In this document: piece by piece, positions 49,446 to 61,400 of the stretch | Position numbering within the stretch: position 1 is the stretch's first letter | Layout: each line of letters begins with the position of its first letter | DNA from: Diadema setosum | Lineage: Eukaryota; Echinodermata; Echinoidea; Diadematoida; Diadematidae | Length of the DNA stretch: 64,000 nucleotides | Assembly: GCA_033980235.1 (NCBI GenBank) | Contig: CM067076.1 | Location: forward strand, 31,675,383-31,739,382 | Direction: 5' to 3' | Notes under the pieces: model-generated | What the model was told of the DNA's origin: nothing | What the model saw: only the letters and a program-made list of their open reading frames with translations | The model's database searches: none | Position numbers and translations under genes: made by a program

Positions 49446-52400
49446 CTGCATCAATCAAAATGGACATTAAGATCCTGGTCAGTGGAGTGTCCTTATGTAA
49501 TGGACCGTTCAGTGTGCCAATTATGGTTACAATGACAAACACTGCATATGCCTTGTTTCTGTAAACTTGCAGAAACCTTTCCTATGTTCATGCATCTATT
49601 CATCCATTCATTCAGGCATTCATCTATGTTCATGCATCTCAATACAACAAGAGACCCGGGGGTCTCGCGCTCACCTGAGTATCACAAGTTCACCTTCCAT
49701 GCATTCCGGCAGACTCTTACCTGAAAACACTGGAAACTTGTGGTGGGGTAGCTTTGAGAGCTGGGGGCATGGTGTCCATTTGCATATTCCATCACACTGG
49801 TAAAAATGCCTGCAAGGTACACTGTACTTTATAGAATGTTGGACTATGCAGTTTTGGGCCCCCCTGGGGGCCCCCAGGTGGGGCGTGGTGCCCATTTGAT
49901 AGAATTGAGATTCTATCCCCCTAGGGATGCTGCCTGCCAAGTTTGGTGAAAATTCATCATGGGATTTTCAAGAAAAAGATGAAAATTTACAATTTAGGTC
50001 CCAATTTAGGTCCCCTGGGGCCCCCAGGTGGGGCATGGTGCCCATATCATGGGAATGAGATTCTATCTCCCTAGGGATGCTACCTGCCAAGTTTGGTGAA
50101 AATTCATCGTGGCATTTTCAAGAAAAGGATAAAAATGCACAATTTGGGCCCCATTAGGACCCCTCCCCACCCCCTTCCCCTGGGTCCCAAGGGGGGGGGG
50201 GGGGGGGGCACCCCTGATTCCGCCATGAACAAACTTGAAACTACAGTCATCAATGTACCAACTCATAGTATTTACTTAGCTCTATCACTTCTAGTTCTAG
50301 AGAAGAAGATTTTTTAAAGATTCCTTAATATTGGGGGGTTTGGGCCCCTTTGGGCCCCCCCCCCCTCCCCAGGTGGGGCACGGTGCTCATTTGAACAAAT
50401 TGAGATCCTATCCCCCTAGGGATGCTACCTGCCAAGTCTGGTGAAAATCAGTCATGGGGTTCTCAAAAAGAAGATGAAAATGTAAAAAGTTTACGCACGA
50501 CGCACAACAGACGACGGACGCTGGACGAAGAGCGATTACAATAGCTCACTTGAGCCTTTGGCTCAAGTGAGCTAAATAATAATAATAAATAATAATATGA
50601 AATATTTATTTAGCGCTTAATACAACACGTTTCTAGTTCTAGAGAAGAAGATTTTTTAAAGGTTCCTTAATATTGGGGGGTTTGGGCCCCTTTGGGCCCC
50701 CCCCCCCCCTCCCCAGGTGGGGCACGGTGCTCATTTGAACAAATTGAGATCCTATCCCCCTAGGGATGCTACCTGCCAAGTCTGGTGAAAATCAGTCATG
50801 GGGTTCTCAAAAAGAAGATGAAAATGTAAAAAGTTTACGCACGACGCACAACAGATGACGCACGACAGACGACGGACGCTGGACAAAGAGCAATTGCAAT
50901 AGCTCACTTGAGCCTTTGGCTCAAGTGAGCTAAATAATAATAATAAAGAATAATATGAAATATTTATTTAGCGCTTAATACAACACGTTTCGAAGCGCTT
51001 TACAATGCTAAATAACCAAACAAACAACCAACCAAACAAACATACAAATCAGCTTAGAATAACAAATATACAAATGCATACAGGGCCTACATAATCATTA
51101 ATTCTGCTCTAAAAATAAATGAGTTTTAAGTTTCTTTTTGAAGATGTCAATGGAGGTGGAGGTCTGAATGTGAGTAGGGAGAGTGTTCCAAAGAAGGGGG
51201 GCACAGACGGAAAAAGCACGGTCACCATAGCAGTTGTGGGTGCGAGGGCCAAAAATAAGAAACAACTACAGTTGTTTCTTACTTTTGTATTGAGGTTTGC
51301 CAATTGGCAAAGAAAGCACTCTAGCATGCCAATCAGCAAAACAAAGCACAGTATAAAGGGTTAAATGATCATGAGGGCATAATTGCGTCCTTTATATTCA
51401 AGGCAGGATACTAGTACAATGTATCTTCATAATGGGCTTCAGCCTGCCCTACCTATGGAGCCAGCGCTTGTAGTAGACCGGCAGAAAGCTTTCCGCTCCC
51501 TTCTCCTGGAAGGCGTTGATCATCCGCTCCATCTCCGTGATGCTGCGCGCTATGACCATCTCCATGGAAACGGGGCTGAGGTTGGTGCCCTTTTCGGCGT
51601 TGTACTTGTGGAGGATGTCGTTAATGCAGGTCGTGGGTACGCTGTTGGAAACGTTCACTCCGACACCTTGACAGCAAAGCAGAGGAAAATGTGGATGATG
51701 AAAGTCAGTTGCATTCTTCATGGACACGAAAAACTGCTGCAGATAATCAACCCAGCTCAAGAAACATGTGTCTACAATTCAGTCACATCTGTAGATGTCT
51801 TTGAAAAGTTACAGGGGAATTCTGGTCCTGTTAAAAGTTAGTCTGATAAAAAAAGAGTACAATTTTTTTAAGCACAATAATTAAAAATTTGATAAAAATA
51901 GGATAAAGATCAAGCAAATTATGAAACTGCTAGGTTTTGCTTATATTCACAAAGCACTCCTCAAACAGTCAATATGAATACACAAATGAGTGAGTTGATG
52001 TCATGCTTTCAAAGCTTGCCATGTACAGCATAGTTTGTATACAGAATCTTGAAATTCCCATTTTTTTTTGTTCCAATGCATTCACGCCCCAGTCCAAATC
52101 CTAATACATCTGACTGATCAGTATTATCAAGTTATTCAGCAAGGAATAATGTCATATTGTACACATTTACAGCAGAAAAATTGAATATTTTCATTTCTTG
52201 ACATGATTAATGAAAAATTGTGAGATAATGACACCATCACCACCCATATATGGATAATTATTCAAATTAAGTTTTGAGAACTGTTTTGCAAAAATTACCA
52301 CAACTTCACAAATATACTAACTACCCTAATTTTTATCAGATTTTGATCTAATTTTACTAATTCTGCTTACAAATTTTTATGCTTTCTGTTCAGACTCCCC

Positions 52401-55400
52401 TTTAATTGAGCTGGAATTAATCTTTAAAGAACATGAAAGCATTTTGTTCAATACATCAATCTGGAAATTGATAGACCATGAAATTACAAAAAATATATAT
52501 ATATGAGCCTTTGCTTTTAAACAACAAGAAAGTCACCACAGGATCAAAATCATATTCACCACAGGATCAAAATCATACCGATGATAGCATGGAAGACTCC
52601 GTCGAGACAGGACGAGTTAACGATTACTCCGCCCAACTTTTGCTGGCTACCATAGTAGATGTCGTTGGGCCACTTGAGTCGAAGGTCAAACTCCTGCCAT
52701 GTATGAAAAACAAACGAAATGGGAAAATAATAGCAGAAACTTGAGTAGCAAATAATCAAATATTCCACTAGTCGGAGAAGATGGCCAAACAAAATAATTT
52801 CAGTCAGCTTTTGTTTCTAAACAATTCACTACCCAAAAAAGCTATTTGTTTTGTTTGTTTTTTTTTTATCAAAATTTGAAAATCTTTCCACAAAAAAAGA
52901 AGAAGATAAGAAATGGCCATTTAATCATGTGTATTCTGTCAGCTTATGGTGTGGTTGCTTTGATCATGATTAAAACTGTTTGATGAGTTCAAATTTTTGA
53001 TTTAATTGCTTTGTGTTTTTGTGGGGGGTTTTCTGTGTTTTATCTTACTTTTTCTTTCTTTTTAGGGGATGGCAAGAAATACTGATTATTATTCGCAATC
53101 ATTGTTCTCTCCCAAGAAACAGATTGACTCTCCCACCTCTATCCAACTGTCTTTATGCCTTATGCCAAAAGCTTTAACCAAATCTGGCAAATGAGGATTT
53201 ACTGTTCATTTGCCAATAAAATGATTGGATTTGAAATATCAGTGAAATAGGGAGCAAATAATGTCAACCTTTTGTTTTAGCCATTTTCACTGCTCATCTC
53301 TAATTGTACGTGTTAAACATATACTGTTGAATGTTGCATTGACACTGAACACAGGTATTCCATATTTTGTCTTTAAATCCTTCTTTTATCTTTTATTCTG
53401 CCTGTAGAGGGCGCAATTCTACATTACCTGTCTCTACTGATTGGAGCACTAACACCTGTAAAATTAAATTTCAGGCTCCTCACACTTTAAAATCGCCTCA
53501 ATAATGTATCTAAACCACACCCCAGGAACCCGTCAAAATTCCCTAACCACATTACACCTCATTCATTCCTTTGTTACACTCCTTATTCCACACACTATGA
53601 GGCAGGTCGGCGAACAGCAGCAACATTCCTGCTTGTAAATGATTTGCATACCAACGGCATGTGTGGGTAACAACATGGAAAGAGTCGTATGCCTCGAAAA
53701 GAAAGCAAGCAAGCAAGCAGTAATCATTGATGGAGAGACCCATCCCCGCCACACAGTTACGTAGCAGTCAGAGCCAGGCACAGAACAGGGACGAGTTGGG
53801 GTGGGGAGATTGTACTGCAGCAGGCTGTCCCATCAACATTCCCCAAGTCACTGGGCCACTAAGGCTATCACAGTGAGCCTTCTATGTCCCTGGATCTCAA
53901 ATGCCATGGGGTTACCTCCCCTGACAGATGATGGGCAGGGATGGGGCGTCTCAGGACCTAATTTACGGCTATGAAGACAGTGTCGGGCTTCACAGACACT
54001 TTAAAGGGGTTGTTCAAAACTCTGCTACACTGGATAATGACTCTATCACAATCAACACATATAGTAATCATTTATACATTTAAGAGTCAATCCTCACCCT
54101 TATGACCTCCACAAGTTATGTGATATTCATTGTATAAACTGAAATTTATGCAATGTCATAGATGTAACAAAACTGAGAAAATTTGAACAGAAATTTCAAC
54201 ATCCCAATTATGGCATTATGACTGCATTGACTTGTAATGAAACCCTCCCTAGCCGCAAATGTCTCCATCATGTGAATGGCATGTTCTAGCACATTGAATG
54301 AAATACTTCATGTGTGTATATGCCACAGGCTCTGGCTCTGTACACATAATATATTGTAAGTGTGTGCATGTTTGTGTGTGTGTTAGATACGTCATCATTG
54401 CATTCAATTTCTGTGACTGATGATGAAGTAGCCAAGCTGTGCAACTGGGTGAATGATGCTCGATGTCTCAATTATAAATTTGTTAATGGCAAAAAGTATT
54501 TTTCTACTGTCTTGAATGTAGCTGCAGCACTGATGAGAGTCTGCTTAAGGCTCAAAGGGTGTGAATTGTTATTTCTAATCAGTTTAGTGGTCTACAGGCT
54601 GAACAGAGTCATAGTTTTAAATTTTAGAGTCAAGTATAAGCACCAATAATGTGCACGACTTCAGCAGAATTTCCTTTAACTCCTTTTTGCATCAACTACA
54701 TAATCACCCATAACACAGACAGGAACACTACAAGCACAGCCTGAGAAAAGTCTGAAAGTTTTTAGGAGCTTTGACGAGCACCATGGGACAATTTGAGTTA
54801 AAAGTAAGAGCATTTTAGGGAAAAAAAGACATGGAGCTAAAAACAGTATTTCCCTGAGAAAATTTATGTGTCACAAGACAGGATTATACAGTGTTCAACT
54901 GTGCAACTAATGTAGCAAAACTGCAAATGGATATAAAACTTTGTTCTTCTTCCATCTGGACATATCACAGTCATGACATCACAGGTGGACATCATCACCA
55001 GACCGGTCATCCTGACCACCCGCAACCTCCTCTCAACATCCAGCCAGACTTCAAATGAGGATGCCATCAGGGGGCATCGTACCTCATAACCCTTGAGTGA
55101 GCGGACGGCCTCCACCACGGCGGCTGAGGCGATGTGCTGAAGGAATGGAAGCTTGTCGGCCAGCCGCGTCCTGACTGGGATGCGAACGTGGAGCGAGAAC
55201 ATGGCGCATCCTATGGGAGCCAGCCAGCGGTTACCACTACGACCTGATCCAGGAAGAGATATTGGCAAGGGGGGGGGGGGGGTATACTCAGATTAATTTT
55301 GGCAGAATACACAAGATAAACAGCAAAAGAAATACTCTGTATACATTACAAGTTGATTGTTTGACAGTGTACATGTAAAGCAAAAACTGTACATATGCCC

Positions 55401-58400
55401 ACGGCAACACACATGCAGATATAGATGGATGCTCCGGATATCAAGCAGGGGGCTCTGTGGCATAGCAGATTTGAGATAAGACTCTCGACTCCCAATCGGA
55501 GGACCCCAGTTTGATTCCCACCCAGTGCTTACGTCCTTGGGCAAGATGTTTTACCCACCATGTCCCTCTCGACCCAGGTTATAAATGGGTACCTGGCAAT
55601 GCTAGGGTAATAATAATGGCAAGTCCCTCTGGTGTAGAGCAGTGGCAACACTGAAGAGTCTACCCTGGATGAAGAAGACTTTAATCATTACTACTGTTTA
55701 TTGTATTATGTAATGTCCTCGCATTTACATATACAGTTTATGTCGTGTATAGTTACACTGTATAGCGATGGTGTCTTGCTCAAGGACACAAACAGCTTGA
55801 ATGATGCATTTTGTGGCATTGGTTTATTCCACCACACTGCGCCTTTAAACCACACAGTGAAGTTCTCCATGAGCACTCAGACGTAACGAGTGAGACTTAC
55901 TGTCACAACTCTGACAGCTTTCATTTCCAGAGCAGGCTGAAATGCGGGGACACTTACCCTTCCCACCTGTCATTCTTGTTGCTATGCAGACGACACCGAC
56001 GTTGTCAGGAACTTTGAACATGAATCTGGGAGCATGAGAGGGTGAGAGATATTGGTGACGTAAGAGAAGTGCACAGTCCCAGCACAAACACTGTATGTCC
56101 TCCCTCACTGCATAGATTCAATTCTTATCTTCAGGTTTTGCAAAATAGGGACTCCAGTGCAAACTGACAGAATTACATGAAAAAAAAAAAAACGACATCA
56201 CATACATCTGGGAACTTTGTTTGACTCTCAAACTATGATTATAATTTATGTATAAGGTAAACCAATGAAATCATTCATTTTCCTTTCTCTCGCTCTCAAT
56301 GTGCCTTAAAACAGTTAACATTATTTAAAAGAAAAAAAAGTAATATAAAATTACACAAATGTTGAAAATATCACCTTCTGTTGTTCCAATTTAAAACTGA
56401 GTTCTAGCACAAATCCATCAGGAGTGTGGGAAGAATTATGATTGAGGACAATGAATGCCACAAAACTACAAATGCGTTATAAGGTTTATTCATGACAAAC
56501 ATTTGAGATTTTAAACTATTTGTGAGAGCACTGTCATTTTATTAGTACTTGGATGACTTTGTGCATTTTTCTTTCGGTGGGGGGCGGGGGGGGGGGGGGG
56601 GGGGAGGAGACAGATTCTCACCCTTCAAAGACATCCATCGTCGTGGGCAACACTTCAGCGTAGAGCACCACATTTCCCAAGATACTGGTGGTCAGGTTGT
56701 TGCGGTAGCTGTCAAAGTTGAAGAGGCTGCCCAGCGGGAGGTTCTTGCGGCCGATGACCACGGGGAGGAGAGAGGGGCTGACGTGCTTGATGCCCGCCGG
56801 GTCGTAGATGAAGTGGAGGGAGACCGGTGTGCCTCGTAGGATAGGGGACGCATCCTTCTGCCCCGCCGTGACGGCCTTCAGGAACTGCTCGTTGGCCTAT
56901 ATTGCATGGACATTGAAGAATTGATGGGACAGGATTACAACAAACTGAAAATACTGTATGCTTGTTTGTTGACTTGTTTTCACTATTATGAGGGAATTTA
57001 CACTATACCTCAAACATATACCTTCATTTTTAGTGGATGCAGAAAAGTTATGACACATTTGAGAAAAAAATTTACAGTTAAAGCTACTTTGAAAATTTAG
57101 AGGTTGTGCTATTTACGCCCACATGATGTCATTGTTGGATGAGAAGGCTACTTACCTTTATCTTTTGGTAGTTTTCATGAAATTTATAAGATTGTACATC
57201 AGTTCACAGTTTGTTTGTTTTCAGTGTAGCAAAAAAAAAAAAAAAGTGCTGAAAACTGCTTATCCAATAGTGGCGAGCCAAAAGAGTAAAATGGAGTCAA
57301 AAGGGGCCTGAGCTTTCGATCCTAGCAAAATCTCCATCAGAGGCAAAATGACAAACAGGTAGGGAAAGCAATCACATAAGGACTTCACATGACAAGAACA
57401 ATCAGGGACGGGCTGGGTACACAGAACAAAGAAAACAAAAGGAGAGGCTGGGAGGTCATGGGCAAGGAGCCCAACAGGTAAAGGGAGGGGGATTAGAGCA
57501 GGAGGGAGGACAGACAAAAGGCAGAGGAGGGTCAGGCTCAGGCCCCTTTTGACTCCACTTGTTCGTTTTCAGTACATTGTTGTGTTAAAATGTGTATTAA
57601 AATATTATGATTATATTTGTTGGAAATGAATTTTAAAAAGGTGGGTTTTGCAATGTATGGTTGTCCATAGAGTGTAGTTACTCTCATATTATCTCAGAAG
57701 AAGCATTCATAGCATGATTCTTCTTTTTGTGTGAGGATCATTATGTTTTTATTCTCCATCCTTGGAAGAGAAAGAACAAGGAAAAGTAGAAATCACGCGG
57801 TGCGTAATATATGTCCCCGCCGGAAGTAGCATTTAGTAGCAAAATGTACAATATAGGTAAAAAGATCAAGGTCAAAGGTCAAAGAAGTCAAAGGTCAAAA
57901 TTCTATGTAGAAGTTTTGAAGCCCTCACCTAGTGCCATCACATAAAGCAAACGGAATCGAAATCGGGTTAGAAATGGCGAAGGAGTAGCATTTTGTAGCC
58001 AATGTACAATATAGGTAAAAAAAATCAAGGTCAAAGGTCAAAGAAGTCAAAGGTCAAAATTCTGTGTAGAAGTTTTGAAGCCCTCACCTAGTGCCATCAC
58101 ATAAAGGAAACAGAATCGAAATCGGGTTAGAAATGGCGAAGGAGTAGCATTTGGTAGCAAAATGTACAATACAGGTCAAAAATCAAGGTCAAAGGTCAAA
58201 GAAGTCAAAGGTCAAAATTCTGTGTAGAAGTTTTGAAGCCCTCACCTAGTGCCATCACTTAAAGCAAACGGAATTGAAATCGGTTTACAAATGGCGAAGG
58301 AGTAGCATTTTGTAGCAAAATGTACAATATAGGTCAAAAATCAAGGTCAAAGGTCAAAGAAGTCAAAGGTCAAAATTCTGCGTAGAAGTTTTGAAGCCCT

Positions 58401-61400
58401 CACCTAGTGCCATCACATAAAGCAAACGGAATCGAAATCGGGTTAGAAATGGCGAAGGAGTAGCATTTTGTAGGCAATGTACAATATAGGTCAAAAATCA
58501 AGGTCAAAGGTCAAAGAAGTCAAAGGTCAAAATTCTGTGTAGAAGTTTTGAAGCCCTCACCTAGTGCCATCATATAAAGCAAACGGAATCAAAATCGGGA
58601 TAGAAATGGCGAAGGAGTAGCATTTTGAACATTTTGATCACACACGGACGCACGGACGGACACACGGACGGACACACGGACGCACGGACGGACACACGGA
58701 CACACGGACACACACACGTACGGAGCCCGTTTCATAGTCCCCTGCTCGAACTCGTTCGGCGGGGACAAAAATCCTCCAATTGAAGGTTTAGAGAATCACT
58801 TTAAAAACTTCATAAAGCAAACTCACCTTGCTTTATTTTTTTTTGTCGATGAAAAAATGGGAATGCGATAATGAAAGACACATAGCAATCACGATTAAGA
58901 AAACGATTCAATTTCCTAGTGACTGTAACATTGCGCTGCATATTATCCAGACATCCAAGTCATTATCAATTTCTAAAATTTGTTTCCAGTATTCACTATT
59001 GATCATTGCTAGCCCATTATTGTTTGACTTTGCTCTCTGAGATAATCTCCCATTGTAAATTCTCCCTTTAATTTGTCCCTCTCTCTTAAAAAAAAGAAAA
59101 GAAAAAAAAAAGAAAATCACAGCCTCCTTGATCACATTAGCAGAAGAGGAGGGGAAAAAAAAAACAAACAAAAAAACACAAACAAACAAGAAGAGAGTGA
59201 ACATTAAGCCTACGTAGATCAAAGCCAATGTTAAATACTGTGACCCGAGATTTTCCCGGAAATTTTCTCTTTAATCTCACCATCGCTCTATTTAAAAAAA
59301 AAAAAAAAAAAAATCAGAGCACCCATGGTCACATTAGCACTGTCAAATTTTCCCCAAACCCTTTTTATTGCATCAATACTGACTAGGATTTCACAGGAGC
59401 CGAATGTTCCCCCGGGAGGGAGGATGTACTTGACGCGTCATGTTTCACCTGTTTTCTGCTTGTTCCTCTGGGAGATGGGGGAGGGAGAGGGGGGCATGGG
59501 AAGGGGGGAGGGGTTGTTCGGATGGAGAGGTCATGTCGTGTGGATATTGATTTGTTGAGTGGCGTGACTCTGTGATTAATGATGTGGAATGATGTGCGCG
59601 CTGGTGCTCGCTCGTCTGCGGCGGCGGACTAGCATGTTGCAACGATGACGCATGTACATGATGCACATTCTCAGCTGGAAGGCTCGTAGTTCTGATGCAC
59701 AGTGTACATGTTTCTTGGAAGGGATGCATAAAGAACAGGGTTCTTGGAGAAGAGGATCAAGGAAAGTTGAATAACTATCATTTCATTGCAGTGAACAAAC
59801 TCTGTACAGACTACCGCCAATCCTTTCTAAAAGCTCTGGTAGCATTAGCCACTTCCTGCTGTAAATGTCATCAAAATTCTTTGGTAGTCACTGCTTTCTC
59901 TTTCCGTCATTTCTCCAAATAGGATTGACTTATCAGACATTTTTCAAGCCTACACTATAAAGCACATTTTCAGGTTTCCATTTGACAGATTTTGATTATT
60001 CTGGGTACACATGAAAACTGAATCTAGAAAAGAGGAATTTGGAAAGAATGGCTGAAAAACAGAAGAGAATTTTGATACCTAGAGAAGAGAGATTTACATC
60101 ATGCAAATACAGTAAAACAAAAGCATGTTGAATAGCAGGAAAAGGTTTCATAATATCACCAATATGTACTGTACATGTGCTACAAATTAAAGATCATCTG
60201 CTATTAAAATGCTCTTGGGTGGTCATGTCACTGAAATGGCTGATTTTTCATAAACTTCACTGAAATAAGACAAGATTTTATTCTCTCCCCTCTTTCCTAA
60301 ATCAGACTGACAGCCTGTTACTTTGAGGCACTTGCAAGAGGTAACTGAGATTACCACTATAGAGATGATTGCTCCACTTGTGAAAAGTACATCATAATGT
60401 ACTACACAACCAAACAGTGAACATAAAGCTTGATACAGTCAGACCTCTCCTATCCGGCCTCCCTTTATCAAGATCTCTCTACTATAGCCCAATGTGATCT
60501 TGGCATTATTTTTTTTTTCAATGTAGTAATTACGGGGAAACGGGGGATTTCAAACTAAAACAAAATTTCTACAAAAACTCACATGAATTACATAATTATT
60601 ATTCTCCACATAATTAACAAACATTCATATCTAATTTTCGTCTAAATATTACATGCATTCAGACATTCACTACTCCCAAATCACCAGAAGAACGTGGACA
60701 GAAAACTTTTCATTAAATCATGGCATGGTACAGGCGATCGTTCTTCAGCAGCTGCTGTATTAAACATTGAGTCTTCCATATCCGGCCAAATCCCTTATCT
60801 GGATTAGCCCCGGTCCTGACATGTTTGGATAGGGGAGGTCACACTGTACCTGGTTCACGCCGAGCAGGAAGGCTGGTGTGAGCTGGGGCGCCCTCTGTGT
60901 GCTTCCCTTAGCGGTGATGCAAGACAGTCCGAGGCGCACCAACATGTCCACCGCCATGTCCTCCTGAGTTCCCTCAAGGTGGCCTTCTGGGAAGCAGATC
61001 TAAGGGGAGGGAGAATGATGCAGGAGGAGTAAAAGTGAGGTTCACAAAAGTTGTCTTTTGAACCCTTTCTGCAGCAGGGACTTTTACAGTGGGGTTTTCT
61101 GTGATAATTAATACTCTATTAAAACACATTAAGGGTTAATTAGAATAGCAATCATTTCTTGGGAAACACAATTAAGATCAAGGCTGAGCTCAGTACATTC
61201 TGACTTTTGCTGACCCAATTCAGGCGTCTTTATTGTGTATAACAAAAGAGTTTGTGAGCCCATTAGTGTACACTCTATTCATATCTCGCACCCAATTGAT
61301 ATTTTCACTGTTCGATGGTACACATACAACGGTAGTTGACCATGGAAAGGGATACATGCATCGCTTGATTGCTTTTGCACCTAGGTGGATTACCAACCTC

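Noticed and set aside
57300..57352. Hammerhead-ribozyme-like core on the minus strand (CTGATGG ... GAAA)
   Set aside because: The conserved CUGANGA core has G in place of A, and I could not find the closing helices I and III; chance match.
57825..58626. Regularly spaced repeats as a possible CRISPR-like array
   Set aside because: Whole 158-bp units repeat without unique spacers, inside a transposon in an animal intron.
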